This document shows, one piece after another, positions 26,104-36,326 of a DNA stretch of 64,000 nt. A program made the translations under genes and the position numbers. Numbering within the stretch: the first letter of the stretch is position 1; the number at the start of each line of letters is the position of its first letter. Below the pieces are notes generated by a model. That model was not told the DNA's origin. It did not search any database and saw nothing but the letters and a program-made list of their open reading frames with translations. Source of the stretch: Shewanella sp. c952 (GTDB lineage Bacteria; Pseudomonadota; Gammaproteobacteria; Enterobacterales; Shewanellaceae); assembly GCF_019654975.1 (NCBI RefSeq), contig NZ_BPEW01000005.1, forward strand, positions 1 through 64,000, read 5' to 3'.

Positions 26104-26129
26104 AAAGCCCACTTTAAAGTGGGCTTTTT
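26104..26129. terminator. Bidirectional terminator
   Basis: AAAGCCCACTTT followed directly by AAAGTGGGCTTT (26104-26127), a perfect 24-bp palindrome with T-runs on both strands. It serves the outer membrane protein gene and the converging CYTH-CHAD gene. Confidence 0.9.
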
Positions 26130-26157
26130 GCTGTAGAACTCTTTAAGTTGTGCCTAT

Positions 26158-27645
26158 TTAGCGCCAATAAGGTTCATTCTTCATCGCACTGCGACGAGAA
26201 AGCTCCATCGCTTGCACCAAACTTGATTCTTTATTTTCTAGCCAATCGCTAATATCAATATAAGCTAATTCACTAATCTGCTTTAATTGGCGGTAAGCGG
26301 CTAACGTTCTAATGCCTAAAGCCAAATCTTGCCAAGGCGTTCTAAATTGATCGCGTGACCTGTTTGAGTAAAGCTCACCATAAGCCACCCCGACAAACAT
26401 ACTGTTATCGAGCGCTTTGGCCACAGACAGATAATCTCGACTGCTTAAGTCATCATCTATCGGCATCACTTCCAATATCTTTTGCCACGACTTTTCTTGC
26501 AACTTATCGGCAAAATCTCTTAGACCTAAGTCTTTATCTATTACAACACTGCCATTGCTAATTTTCATCAATAGATCAACAAGGTGCACCTGTAGCCTAC
26601 CGTAACAAATATCATCCAATAAATTGACAAACTGCTCTGGTATATCGAGTTGCTGCAATTTTGCATGAGCAATATCCACCAGCGCGGCTGACATTGGCAA
26701 CTTAGTGATTAGAGACCCCTCTTTTTCCAATATCGAATATAGGCTCAGAGACTCTTCGATAAAGCTCAGCCTTTGCTCAATACAATCAAAGTCCTGTTCA
26801 AAGTCATCTGCCAGTAATGCAAATTGCGATAAGGTACTTCGAAGCAAACGAATGCAGGCTCTTAATCGATAGCACAACATGGGTAATTCCACAGGATTAA
26901 GCGCTACATCCAAAATCATTGCTTCAAGCTGTTGCCATCTATCCAAACCAACTTCAAGCAGGTTAATAGCAACCTGTTTAAGATTTTGTTCAGGCTTTAG
27001 CGCAATAAAATCTAACACTTCCAAATTAAATGGACTTGCCTGCGCTGCTAATTGATAACCACGCTGCGCTTTACTGGCTTTACCTAACCTCACCGGGATC
27101 TCTCTGCTAACAATGCCAGCGAGCACTAGCAAAGCATCTGTGTCACCGGCAAGTAATTCAAATTCTAATTCACAAATTGCTTCAGAGCGGTCATCCACAC
27201 AGATATGACCAATATCTAAAGCGACCTCAACCAAACTATCATCAACAAAAACATGCCACTTTTGACGGACAAAATCGGTATTAAATAGGCAGCATAAATT
27301 TGATTGCACCTGATCAATATCAGCACCCTCTGGCCAAATTTTATCCGGAAACAAATTTAATTTGGGAAAGTCGTGATCAATATCAACATTAAATTCAGGT
27401 CGGGAATGAATGCCGCCTACAACCTGACCAGCTGTCTTAATGGTTTGCTCTCGGTGATTATTTATACCGCGAACACGTAAACCCATGTCCCACTGCCGTA
27501 AAGTCAGCTCAGGAGTTTCAAAATAACCATTGGTCAATTTTTCACGGCCTTTAGCATCTGAGTTAGGTACACTATCTAACAGATTTATAAGGTTTTCTTT
27601 TTGATTCTCGTTAAAGAAAAGTTTGAGCTCTATCTCAGCTTCCAT
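26158..27645 (-). CDS. CYTH-CHAD domain protein, probable inorganic triphosphatase
   Basis: A 495-residue cytoplasmic protein. The N-terminal CYTH domain (about 1-200) opens with the metal-binding ExExK pattern (EAEIELKL) and keeps paired acidic and basic strand residues (LRVRGI, QTIKTAG). E. coli YgiF of this class hydrolyses inorganic triphosphate. The C-terminal CHAD domain (about 215-480) is a helical module rich in conserved His/Arg/Lys that binds polyphosphate. It is divergent from a DUF47-Pit phosphate operon across 230 bp, which fits a phosphate/polyphosphate theme. Confidence 0.88.
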   Translation of the reverse strand: MEAEIELKLFFNENQKENLINLLDSVPNSDAKGREKLTNGYFETPELTLRQWDMGLRVRGINNHREQTIKTAGQVVGGIHSRPEFNVDIDHDFPKLNLFPDKIWPEGADIDQVQSNLCCLFNTDFVRQKWHVFVDDSLVEVALDIGHICVDDRSEAICELEFELLAGDTDALLVLAGIVSREIPVRLGKASKAQRGYQLAAQASPFNLEVLDFIALKPEQNLKQVAINLLEVGLDRWQQLEAMILDVALNPVELPMLCYRLRACIRLLRSTLSQFALLADDFEQDFDCIEQRLSFIEESLSLYSILEKEGSLITKLPMSAALVDIAHAKLQQLDIPEQFVNLLDDICYGRLQVHLVDLLMKISNGSVVIDKDLGLRDFADKLQEKSWQKILEVMPIDDDLSSRDYLSVAKALDNSMFVGVAYGELYSNRSRDQFRTPWQDLALGIRTLAAYRQLKQISELAYIDISDWLENKESSLVQAMELSRRSAMKNEPYWR

Positions 27646-27876
27646 CTATCTATTTTTCGCCTTGTCATCAAAATTTAATCAATCTGTCACTAAATCTACA
27701 CAGTGTAATATTTTTGTAATAAAAACGCCGTAGGATTCGCTTTGCAGTTAAGATATAACTCGTTAGAATAAAAAACTGTTTAGTTAAATACAAAACACAG
27801 TTTTCTTACGCGGCCGCTTGGGTTAACATGCGCCCGCTTTTTCCAATATTGGAATAACCTAAATAGGTAAACGGCA

Positions 27877-28557
27877 ATGCCAGTAAACTCTATTTTGGGC
27901 GTGTTTGCAAAATCGCCAATTAAGCCTCTTCAAGAGCATATCGACAAAGTGTATGACTGTGCGTCTACTCTTGTCCCATTTTTCGAAGCTACTGCCTCAG
28001 GTGACTGGGACAAAGCAGTTCAACTGCGCAAGCAAATAAGCTTTGCAGAGCAAGAAGCTGATTCACTAAAACGTGAAATCCGCTTAACTCTGCCCGGTGG
28101 TTTGTTTATGCCAGTCGAGCGTACTGACTTACTGGAGCTACTAACCCAGCAAGATAAGATCGCTAACAAAGCGAAAGACATCTCCGGCCGTATCATTGGC
28201 CGACAACTTGTTGTCCCTCATCCAATCCAAGAACCCTTTATTGCTTATTTGCAGCGCTGTCTTGATGCAGTCGCTTTGTCAAAAGAAGCTATTAACGAAC
28301 TCGACGACCTACTAGAAACAGGTTTTAGAGGCCGTGAAGTGGATCTTGTAGCAAAAATGATCAGTGAACTAGATTCTATTGAAGATGACACTGATGACTT
28401 ACAAATTAAGATCCGTAGACAGCTTTTTGCTATCGAATCTGAATTAAACCCTGTAGATGTAATGTTCCTCTACAAGATAATTGAGTGGGTTGGCGACTTG
28501 GCAGATCTTGCCGAACGAGTCGGTTCCCGCCTAGAGCTAATGTTAGCTCGCGTCTAA
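27877..28557 (+). CDS. DUF47 (PhoU-like) protein, TIGR00153 family
   Basis: A 226-residue helical protein of the DUF47/PhoU-like group (E. coli YkaA-like). The family pattern is clear: SPIKPLQEHIDKVYDCASTL, ADSLKREIRLTLPGGLFMPV, DLLELLTQQDKIANKAKDIS, and the acidic metal-binding clusters ELDSIEDDTDDLQIKI. Such proteins are encoded next to low-affinity Pit transporters and are thought to modulate them. Here the pit gene follows after 24 bp on the same strand. The ATG start follows a weak ribosome site. Confidence 0.92.
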   Translation: MPVNSILGVFAKSPIKPLQEHIDKVYDCASTLVPFFEATASGDWDKAVQLRKQISFAEQEADSLKREIRLTLPGGLFMPVERTDLLELLTQQDKIANKAKDISGRIIGRQLVVPHPIQEPFIAYLQRCLDAVALSKEAINELDDLLETGFRGREVDLVAKMISELDSIEDDTDDLQIKIRRQLFAIESELNPVDVMFLYKIIEWVGDLADLAERVGSRLELMLARV

Positions 28558-28581
28558 TCAAAAGATTATCAAGGTAATAAC

Positions 28582-29850
28582 ATGGTTGATGTATTAGTCA
28601 CCAACGGCCCATGGCTTATTGGCATAGCGGCTCTGTTTGGTTTTTTAATGGCATGGGGTATTGGCGCCAATGATGTAGCCAATGCAATGGGAACCTCTGT
28701 AGGTTCCAATGCGATTACAATTAAACAAGCGATCATTATCGCTATGATATTTGAGTTTGCAGGAGCGTATTTAGCAGGTGGCGAAGTCACCAGCACGATT
28801 CGTAAAGGCATTATCGACTCAACATTCTTTATTGAGCAACCTGAACTGCTCGTTTACGGCATGATAGCGTCTTTGCTAGCAGCTGGTATCTGGCTTATTG
28901 CAGCTTCTGCACTAGGCTGGCCTGTTTCAACCACTCACTCTATTGTTGGTGCCATTGTTGGTTTCGCAGCAGTCGGTGTAGGTACTGAAGCAGTTGAATG
29001 GGGCAAAGTTGGCGGTATCGTAGGTTCTTGGGTCGTCACGCCGGCAATATCAGGCTTTATCGCCTTTATGATATTCCAAAGTGTGCAGAAGCTCATCTTC
29101 AATACTGACAACCCATTAGAAAATGCTAAGCGTTATGTGCCTTTCTATATGGCACTTGCTGGCTTTGTGATGTCACTTGTGACAATCACTAAAGGTCTTA
29201 AGCATGTAGGTTTGCACTTCAGCGGCCTAGAAGCTTACGCACTGGCTTTTGTTATTGCAGGACTCGTCGGTGTGGGTGGCATGATTGCTATTAAGCGCTT
29301 AAAGATGGATAGCAAAGCAGATCGTCAAACTCAGTTTGGCAACGTTGAGAAAGTGTTCGCTATCTTGATGGTTGTGACGGCATGTTGTATGGCTTTTGCT
29401 CACGGTTCTAATGACGTAGCTAACGCTATTGGCCCGCTAGCAGCAGTTGTTTCTGTTGTTAACAGTGGTGGCGAAATTAGCAGTAAAGCACCGCTGGTTT
29501 GGTGGATTCTGCCTCTTGGTGCTGTCGGTATCGTTTTAGGCTTAGCCATATTTGGTAAGCGTGTAATGCAAACCATCGGTAAGAACATTACTCACTTAAC
29601 ACCGAGTCGTGGTTTTGCTGCAGAGCTTGCTGCTGCATCTACCGTCGTTATCGCATCGGGTACAGGTCTGCCAATTTCGACCACACAAACCTTAGTTGGT
29701 GCGGTATTAGGTGTCGGTATGGCACGTGGTATTGCTGCAATTAATATTGGTGTAGTGCGCAACATTGTAGTGTCTTGGGTGGTAACTCTACCTGCAGGTG
29801 CTGCACTTTCAATCATGTTCTTCTTCATGATTAAAGGTATTTTTAACTAA
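28582..29850 (+). CDS. pit: Low-affinity inorganic phosphate transporter, Pit family
   Basis: A 422-residue integral membrane protein with about ten helices and the duplicated PiT signature: GANDVANAMGTSVGS in the first half and GSNDVANAIGPLAAV in the second, together with GWPVSTTHSIVG and GLPISTTQTLVG. Pit proteins import metal-phosphate with protons. It lies 24 bp after the DUF47 gene, whose product probably regulates it. A hairpin terminator follows. It is a shorter form without the long central loop of E. coli PitA. Confidence 0.93.
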   Translation: MVDVLVTNGPWLIGIAALFGFLMAWGIGANDVANAMGTSVGSNAITIKQAIIIAMIFEFAGAYLAGGEVTSTIRKGIIDSTFFIEQPELLVYGMIASLLAAGIWLIAASALGWPVSTTHSIVGAIVGFAAVGVGTEAVEWGKVGGIVGSWVVTPAISGFIAFMIFQSVQKLIFNTDNPLENAKRYVPFYMALAGFVMSLVTITKGLKHVGLHFSGLEAYALAFVIAGLVGVGGMIAIKRLKMDSKADRQTQFGNVEKVFAILMVVTACCMAFAHGSNDVANAIGPLAAVVSVVNSGGEISSKAPLVWWILPLGAVGIVLGLAIFGKRVMQTIGKNITHLTPSRGFAAELAAASTVVIASGTGLPISTTQTLVGAVLGVGMARGIAAINIGVVRNIVVSWVVTLPAGAALSIMFFFMIKGIFN

Positions 29851-29892
29851 ATACATGCACTAATAGCATAGAAATATTCTGCTATTTCATGA

Positions 29893-29929
29893 AGGGAGTT
29901 TGATAATATTTGTATCAAGCTCCCTTTTT
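29893..29929 (+). terminator. Terminator of the DUF47-pit operon
   Basis: AGGGAGTTTGATA (29893-29905) pairs with TATCAAGCTCCCT (29913-29925), with one G-U type pair and a 7-base loop. The T-run reaches 29929. The hairpin covers an apparent TTG start at 29910 of the following reading frame, so that start is not real. Confidence 0.85.
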
Positions 29930-30011
29930 GCGTTTTATGCCCCTTATTGCCTCTTGCATTAGGGCCTTTAAATCCCTAGCATGTTGGCTAAATTTCATTG
30001 ATGAGAATAGA

Positions 30012-30590
30012 TTGGTGTTAAGAATTCTAACTATTGTGGGAGCGTTACTACTTTCCCCTTCTTTATTTGCTGCGAACCAAACAAGTTACATCTCAGATGA
30101 TGTTTTTATTTACCTCCATGGTGGACCGGGAACACAGTTCCGTATACTGGGCAGTGTAGAAGCAGGTCAGAAGGTAACGTCATTAGGCGAAGCACAAGGC
30201 GATTACAGCAAGATTATCGACCACAAGGGTCGTGAGGGCTGGGTTCAATCAAAATTGCTTAGCGCCAAGGTCAGTTTGCGTGAGCAACTACCTGCGCTAC
30301 AAGCTGAGCTTGAGCAGACTAAAACTGACTTATCGACTGCACTGACAACTACAGATGCCAGTGTACAAGAGCTAAATCAGATTAAATCTCAGCTATCTAA
30401 AGCACAAAAAGCATTAGCCAGTGCCAGCCAAGAGCGAGATAGCGCTCAAGTGAAACTTGCAAGTATGCAAAAGAATGAGCGTTTTGAAATGTGGAAGCAA
30501 GGCGGCTTTATCGCTGCTGGCGGCCTCATTTTAGGGATTATTTTAGTTTACCTACCAAGGCCACAGCGTAAGCCTAAAAACCACTGGTAA
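30012..30590 (+). CDS. SH3-domain membrane protein, YgiM/TIGR04211 family
   Basis: A protein of about 192 residues with the YgiM layout. It has a signal peptide ending SLFAA, a bacterial SH3 domain (about 25-90, SDDVFIYLHGGPGTQFRILG and GREGWVQSKLL), a coiled coil (about 95-150) and one C-terminal membrane helix (GLILGIILVYL) before a short basic tail. TTG at 30012 or GTG at 30015 is chosen from the E. coli YgiM layout. A longer frame back to 29910 begins inside the pit terminator. E. coli ygiM lies near the CYTH-CHAD gene ygiF, and the same association is seen here. Confidence 0.82.
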   Translation: MVLRILTIVGALLLSPSLFAANQTSYISDDVFIYLHGGPGTQFRILGSVEAGQKVTSLGEAQGDYSKIIDHKGREGWVQSKLLSAKVSLREQLPALQAELEQTKTDLSTALTTTDASVQELNQIKSQLSKAQKALASASQERDSAQVKLASMQKNERFEMWKQGGFIAAGGLILGIILVYLPRPQRKPKNHW

Positions 30591-30615
30591 AAAAACCATT
30601 ATTTTCAAGAGCTAT

Positions 30616-30650
30616 AGCCAGTGTTTTTAAACGCTGGCTTTTTATTTTAT
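30616..30650 (+). terminator. Terminator of the SH3-domain gene
   Basis: AGCCAGTGTTT (30616-30626) pairs with AAACGCTGGCT (30629-30639), with one G-U pair, followed by a long T-rich tail. Confidence 0.85.
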
Positions 30651-30866
30651 TCGCTACAACCCGCACCACAAGTGGCCTAGCCCACACATGAACAACCCCA
30701 AATCAAACAAACGTCACACAACAACCCACAAAGGTGTCGCTCATCACGTTTTGCAGGTATAATCGGCCGCGCGGAGACCTTAGATTGTATACAAAAATAA
30801 CAACAGAGCTCTTGTCGCGACAACATCCCAGCAATATGCCTTACGGCCAAGATGGAAGTGATTAAT

Positions 30867-33800
30867 ATGTTCAAAGCGAGTGAAGTACTAGCTGGTCATT
30901 ACGACTCAGCCGATCTCAACGAACTGTTCGAAGCGATCAGCAATAATTACATTGTTGACGAAGAACAATATTTATCAGAATTGATAAAACTGGTTCCGTC
31001 CAGCGATGAAGAGATCGACCGTGTGACAAATCGTGCACACGAATTAGTCAATAAAGTTCGTCAATACGATAAAAAAGGCCTGATGGTCGGTATTGACGCA
31101 TTTTTGCAGCAATATAGCTTAGAAACTCAGGAAGGCATTATTTTGATGTGTCTTGCTGAAGCACTTTTACGTATTCCTGATTCAGCGACCGCTGATGCCT
31201 TGATAGAAGATAAATTATCAGGTGCAAAATGGGATGAACATATAAGTAAGAGCGATTCAGTGTTAGTCAACGCCTCTACTTGGGGATTAATGCTTACCGG
31301 CAAAATCGTTAAGCTTGACCAAAAAACTGATGGTAAACCAAGTAACCTACTTAACCGTTTAGTCAATAAAATGGGTGAGCCCGTTATCCGCCAAGCAATG
31401 CTTGCTGCGATGAAAATTATGGGTAAACAATTTGTACTTGGGCGTAACGTAAAAGAAGCGCTAAAAAATAGCGTCGATAAACGTAAGCTCGGTTACACCC
31501 ACAGTTACGATATGCTAGGTGAAGCAGCATTAACCAAGAAAGATGCCGCTAAATACTTTGAAGATTACTCAAGTGCCATCGCTACGCTCGGTGCGCAAGA
31601 GTATAACGAGAGCGAAGCTCCTCGTCCTACTATCTCGATTAAGCTTTCTGCGTTACACCCGCGTTATGAGGTTGCCAACCAGGATAGAACTTTAACAGAG
31701 TTGCATGACACGTTGATCTTGCTTATCAAGCAAGCTCGCTCGCTTAATGTCGGTATATCTATTGATGCTGAAGAGATGGATCGTCTCGAACTATCATTGC
31801 AGCTTTTCCAACGTCTCTACAATTCAGATGCAGCTAAAGGCTGGGGACTACTCGGCATTGTCGTGCAGGCTTACTCAAAACGCGCTCTTCCTGTACTTTG
31901 TTGGTTGACACGTCTAGCTAAAATTCAAGGTGATGAAATTCCTTTGCGTTTAGTTAAAGGCGCATACTGGGATAGCGAACTTAAGTGGTCGCAAGAAAAC
32001 GGTGAAGCGGGTTACCCACTTTATACCCGTAAAGCGGGCACCGATGTGTCTTATCTTGCTTGTGCTAGATACTTGCTGTCAGATTCTACTCGTGGTGCGA
32101 TATACCCGCAATTTGCTAGTCACAACGCCCAAACCGTTGCATCAATAACCGCAATGGCTGGCGACAGAAACTACGAATTCCAGCGCCTGCATGGTATGGG
32201 TGAAGAGCTTTACGACACACTACTTGCAGAAAGTGGCGTGAAAACAGTACGTATCTATGCACCAGTTGGCGCCCACAAAGACCTGCTGCCGTATCTAGTT
32301 CGACGCTTGCTTGAAAATGGTGCCAATACATCATTTGTGCACAAGCTGGTCGATCCAAATACGCCTATTGAGTCATTGGTAGTACACCCACTATCAACAC
32401 TCAAGGGATACAAAACCCTGGCTAACAACAAAATCGTCTTACCGGAAGATATCTTCGGTGCTGAGCGTAAAAACTCCAAGGGCCTCAACATGAACATCAT
32501 TTCAGAATCTACGCCATTTTTTGCGGCTATAGAAAAGTTTAAAGAAACAACTTGGTCTGCTGGACCACTGGTTAACGGCGAAACCCTCAGCGGTGAAGTT
32601 AAAGAGATTGTCAGCCCGTTTGATACCACTAAAGTTGTCGGTAAAGTTGCATTCGCCAACAACCAAGCGATTGAACAAGCGCTTGCTGGTGCTGATGCGT
32701 CTTTCTCTCGCTGGTGTTCAACCCCTGTTGAAGTGCGTGCAAACGCACTACAGAAGCTTGCCGACCTGCTTGAAGAGAACCGTGAAGAGCTAATAGCGCT
32801 TTGTACCCGTGAAGCGGGCAAGAGTATTCAAGATGGTATCGATGAAGTGCGTGAAGCGGTCGATTTTTGTCGCTACTACGCAGTACAAGCGAAGAAGATG
32901 ATGGGGCAACCAGAACTTCTTCCTGGGCCAACAGGCGAGCTTAATGAGCTATTCCTGCAAGGCCGTGGGATCTTTGTTTGTATTAGCCCATGGAACTTCC
33001 CGCTGGCTATTTTCTTAGGTCAAGTCGCTGCAGCACTAGCTGCTGGTAACACAGTGGTAGCTAAGCCCGCTGAGCAAACATCTATTGTTGGCTACCGTGC
33101 GGTTCAACTTGCCCATGAAGCGGGCATTCCAAAAGAGGTGTTACAATTCCTACCGGGTACTGGCGCAACTGTTGGCTCAGCAATCACTAGTGATGAGCGT
33201 ATTGGTGGTGTTTGCTTTACCGGTTCAACTGGCACAGCAAAATTGATTAACCGCACGCTAGCGATGCGCGAAGGCGCGATTATTCCACTGATTGCTGAAA
33301 CCGGAGGCCAAAATGCAATGGTTGTTGACTCAACCTCACAACCTGAGCAAGTGGTGACTGATGTCGTTTCATCATCTTTTACCAGTGCAGGTCAACGCTG
33401 TTCAGCGCTGCGAGTTCTGTTCTTGCAAGAAGATGTTGCTGAACGCGTCCTAGATGTCATGAAAGGGGCGATGGAGGAGCTAACTATTGGCGACCCAAGC
33501 TCGGTTAAAACTGACGTCGGCCCAGTTATTGATGCTACCGCAGCAGCAAACCTAAATGCTCATATCGACCACATCAAACAGGTTGGTACGTTACTTAAGC
33601 AAATAGAGCTACCAGCTGGCACTGAGAACGGCCACTTCGTTACCCCAACGGCAGTCGAAATTGATTCCATCAAGGTACTTGAGAAAGAACACTTTGGGCC
33701 AATTCTGCACGTCATTCGTTACAAAGCATCTGAGCTAAATAAGGTTATTAACGAGATAAACTCTACTGGCTTTGGTTTAACATTGGGAATTCACAGCCGT

Positions 33801-34046
33801 AACGAAGGCCATGCACTTGAAGTAGCAGATAAAGTTAACGTCGGTAACGTGTATATCAATCGTAACCAAATTGGTGCAGTTGTTGGTGTACAACCATTTG
33901 GCGGTCAAGGTTTATCAGGTACAGGTCCTAAAGCAGGTGGCCCACACTACCTAACACGCTTTGTGACTGAAAAAACCAGAACCAATAACATTACTGCTAT
34001 TGGTGGTAATGCCACACTGTTATCTTTAGGTGACAGCGAAGACTGA
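30867..34046 (+). CDS. putA: Bifunctional proline dehydrogenase / glutamate-semialdehyde dehydrogenase
   Basis: Oxidises proline to glutamate in two steps, passing electrons to FAD and the quinone pool, then to NAD. The N-terminal proline dehydrogenase barrel (about 100-500) shows RPTISIKLSALHPRY, LRLVKGAYWDSE and the FAD/substrate block YLVRRLLENGANTSFV. The aldehyde dehydrogenase part (about 560-1045) shows ISPWNFPLAIFLGQ, the FTGSTGTAK block, ETGGQNAMVVD and the catalytic Cys in SAGQRCSALR. At about 1059 residues it lacks the N-terminal RHH repressor domain of E. coli PutA, so it cannot self-regulate that way. The ATG at 30867 follows GGAAG at 8 nt. Confidence 0.95.
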   Translation: MFKASEVLAGHYDSADLNELFEAISNNYIVDEEQYLSELIKLVPSSDEEIDRVTNRAHELVNKVRQYDKKGLMVGIDAFLQQYSLETQEGIILMCLAEALLRIPDSATADALIEDKLSGAKWDEHISKSDSVLVNASTWGLMLTGKIVKLDQKTDGKPSNLLNRLVNKMGEPVIRQAMLAAMKIMGKQFVLGRNVKEALKNSVDKRKLGYTHSYDMLGEAALTKKDAAKYFEDYSSAIATLGAQEYNESEAPRPTISIKLSALHPRYEVANQDRTLTELHDTLILLIKQARSLNVGISIDAEEMDRLELSLQLFQRLYNSDAAKGWGLLGIVVQAYSKRALPVLCWLTRLAKIQGDEIPLRLVKGAYWDSELKWSQENGEAGYPLYTRKAGTDVSYLACARYLLSDSTRGAIYPQFASHNAQTVASITAMAGDRNYEFQRLHGMGEELYDTLLAESGVKTVRIYAPVGAHKDLLPYLVRRLLENGANTSFVHKLVDPNTPIESLVVHPLSTLKGYKTLANNKIVLPEDIFGAERKNSKGLNMNIISESTPFFAAIEKFKETTWSAGPLVNGETLSGEVKEIVSPFDTTKVVGKVAFANNQAIEQALAGADASFSRWCSTPVEVRANALQKLADLLEENREELIALCTREAGKSIQDGIDEVREAVDFCRYYAVQAKKMMGQPELLPGPTGELNELFLQGRGIFVCISPWNFPLAIFLGQVAAALAAGNTVVAKPAEQTSIVGYRAVQLAHEAGIPKEVLQFLPGTGATVGSAITSDERIGGVCFTGSTGTAKLINRTLAMREGAIIPLIAETGGQNAMVVDSTSQPEQVVTDVVSSSFTSAGQRCSALRVLFLQEDVAERVLDVMKGAMEELTIGDPSSVKTDVGPVIDATAAANLNAHIDHIKQVGTLLKQIELPAGTENGHFVTPTAVEIDSIKVLEKEHFGPILHVIRYKASELNKVINEINSTGFGLTLGIHSRNEGHALEVADKVNVGNVYINRNQIGAVVGVQPFGGQGLSGTGPKAGGPHYLTRFVTEKTRTNNITAIGGNATLLSLGDSED

Positions 34047-34081
34047 AATGATTAGCTGATATCAGCTCATCATTTTCCTAG

Positions 34082-34111
34082 AAAAAGCCAGATTACAATC
34101 TGGCTTTTTTT
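34082..34111 (+). terminator. Terminator of putA
   Basis: AAAAAGCCAGATT (34082-34094), two bases, AATCTGGCTTTTT (34097-34109), with the T-run continuing. Perfect 13-bp stem. The following 245 bp up to the chemoreceptor gene show no other feature. Confidence 0.9.
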
Positions 34112-34356
34112 GTGCCGCAATTGCAGTACCTGGAGGCAATACAATCGCTGGGGAAGTAAACAACAATCACTGCGATTTAAATTAAAATCAATGCTGTGAG
34201 CTCCATCCTGTTTTTTAGCTAAACCTTACACTCATTCTCGAGTACAATTCAGCCGAAAAACTTTTAAAAGCAAGTGCTTGCAAAAAAATCAACCGGAAAC
34301 CATTAAAAAATTCAGGCTTGATAACGCCCCTACAACATTGAAGTAAAGTTAACCTC

Positions 34357-36240
34357 ATGACACTAACAATTAAGCGAAAAATTCAAATTGCGATACTACT
34401 GACTTGTGCATTAATTAGCGCCGTACAGTCCTATATCTCTATTTCTCAACTTATTGAAGAAACCACAAACACCATTACTCACAGAATCAATGAGACAAGC
34501 TTAGCCACCAGTAACTTTATCGCTACTAATATTCAAATGGGCAGCAACTTACTACTGGCCAATGAATCTCTCATTAGCAAAAGTATTGATGTTGAACGCG
34601 AGATGTTACTCACATTACGTGCAGGTGGGTTCATGTCGGTTTATGCAGGCCTTGATAATGGCAACGTGGTTTATGGCAATCAAGACGAGGTGTGGCCAAG
34701 CGATTACGACCCAACGACTCGTCCTTGGTTTAAACAAGCTAAACGCAGCCAACAATTAATTTTCACTGATCCCTATCTCGATTTTGATGGCAGTATTGTG
34801 GTGACAATGGCCAAAGCTTTCTCTGGAGTAAACAGCGGTGTTATCGCGGCTGATATGACGGTTGATGGGATAACTGAACAAGTTGAACAGTTACAAGTAC
34901 CTAATAACGGCTTTGCATTTCTAATCGACGGCAGTAATAAAATACTCGCTTTGAGTGATCATCAACGACTGTTCAAACCAGCGACCGAACTTAGCCCTTA
35001 TTTCAACTCACACAATGTAGGGCAAGCACGTAGTTCTGGTTCGCTGCTCACGCTTAATTGGCATGGAGACCAACAAGATAGATTAGTTCAACTGACCGCA
35101 ATTCCTGGCACCGACTGGACTTTGGGTATTGTGGAAGATGAACAGTTAGCGTATGCAGGCGTACAAAAGCAGATAACCCGAGTATTAGTGATAATGTCTG
35201 GGCTATTCATACTCATTCTTGCGCTAGCAACTGTTGCCCTGAATCGCATGTTTGCGCCGCTGCAAAAACTGACATTGGCACTAGAAGACTTATCCAAAGG
35301 ACAAGGTGACCTAACCCAACGATTTGAAGTCAAACAAGCCGATGAGATTGGCACGCTATCACTGCACATGAATGCATTCTTGCACTCCTTGCAGCAGATG
35401 GTATCAGCGCTCGTCAACAATGCGCACGAACTCACCAAACAAGCGAATGATTCCTCGGCGCTCGTCGGCATGACCAGTGCGCAAATCGATAAGCAACATC
35501 AAGATATCGATCAAATAGCCACAGCAATTCATGAGATGTCAGCAACAGCAGGGGAAGTTGCCAATCATGCGGAATCCACTGCGAGTGCCGCCAGTGTCTC
35601 TGCCGAGAATTGCCAACAAGGGCAGCAGATCATTCGCGAAAGCAACAGTTCCATCAACCAGCTATCTCAGCAGCTTAGCCAAGCGTCCAATGTCATCACT
35701 GAATTAGAGCAAAACACTACAGAAATCAACTTGGTGCTTGCAACAATTCAATCAATTGCTGAACAAACTAACCTGCTCGCACTTAATGCTGCTATTGAAG
35801 CCGCTAGAGCAGGCGAACAAGGGCGCGGTTTTGCAGTGGTTGCAGATGAAGTTCGGGTGCTAAGTCACCGTACCCAGGACTCTACCGAAGAGATCCGCAA
35901 TATGATTATCACACTGCAGAAGAACAGCCAACTAGCAGTAAGTAATATGAAAACCAGCACAAACATTGTAGTTGAAAGCGTTGATAACTCTGAGAAAGCA
36001 CTCGATAACCTCGAAAAATTAACGTTATCAATTACAGATATCTCCGATATGGCAACTCAAATAGCGGGAGCAGCAGAAGAGCAACGTGCAGTGTCTGAAG
36101 ATATTAGTCGTAATACAGAAGCGGTAAGAGAGGTATCAGACCTGCTCACCTCACAAACCAATAGCGTAGCGAATAATGCAGATGAGCTGCTTGCTATCGC
36201 CGCAGAGCTTAACGATAGAGTAGCTAAGTTCAAAGTCTAG
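34357..36240 (+). CDS. Methyl-accepting chemotaxis protein with dCache sensor
   Basis: A 627-residue chemoreceptor. Two membrane helices (about 8-28 and 272-292) flank a periplasmic double-Cache domain; [14 protein letters not shown] and [10 protein letters not shown] are typical Cache segments. A HAMP linker follows (about 293-345, ending [13 protein letters not shown]). The signalling coiled coil has the invariant hairpin tip around [20 protein letters not shown] and [12 protein letters not shown]. dCache domains often bind amino acids, and putA is the upstream neighbour, but the ligand cannot be read. Single-gene unit with its own terminator. Confidence 0.95.
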   Translation: MTLTIKRKIQIAILLTCALISAVQSYISISQLIEETTNTITHRINETSLATSNFIATNIQMGSNLLLANESLISKSIDVEREMLLTLRAGGFMSVYAGLDNGNVVYGNQDEVWPSDYDPTTRPWFKQAKRSQQLIFTDPYLDFDGSIVVTMAKAFSGVNSGVIAADMTVDGITEQVEQLQVPNNGFAFLIDGSNKILALSDHQRLFKPATELSPYFNSHNVGQARSSGSLLTLNWHGDQQDRLVQLTAIPGTDWTLGIVEDEQLAYAGVQKQITRVLVIMSGLFILILALATVALNRMFAPLQKLTLALEDLSKGQGDLTQRFEVKQADEIGTLSLHMNAFLHSLQQMVSALVNNAHELTKQANDSSALVGMTSAQIDKQHQDIDQIATAIHEMSATAGEVANHAESTASAASVSAENCQQGQQIIRESNSSINQLSQQLSQASNVITELEQNTTEINLVLATIQSIAEQTNLLALNAAIEAARAGEQGRGFAVVADEVRVLSHRTQDSTEEIRNMIITLQKNSQLAVSNMKTSTNIVVESVDNSEKALDNLEKLTLSITDISDMATQIAGAAEEQRAVSEDISRNTEAVREVSDLLTSQTNSVANNADELLAIAAELNDRVAKFKV

Positions 36241-36269
36241 CTTTATTGTGCTTAAAATATAGAGTGGAA

Positions 36270-36300
36270 AAAGGGCAGGATTATCATCCTGCCCTTTTTA
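36270..36300. terminator. Bidirectional terminator
   Basis: AAGGGCAGGAT (36271-36281), loop TATC, ATCCTGCCCTT (36286-36296), with T-runs on both strands. It closes the chemoreceptor gene and the converging cydC gene. Confidence 0.9.
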
Positions 36301-36326
36301 ATATGACAACACTGAGAATTAAGTCG

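Noticed and set aside
29910-30011. N-terminal extension of the SH3-domain protein from a TTG at 29910
   Set aside because: The codons lie within the pit terminator hairpin and push the signal peptide to residue 35, unlike YgiM relatives.
32255-32821. A 188-residue leftward open frame inside putA
   Set aside because: It is the opposite-strand shadow of a strongly conserved enzyme gene, has no ribosome site and gives a Ser/Arg-rich protein of no family.
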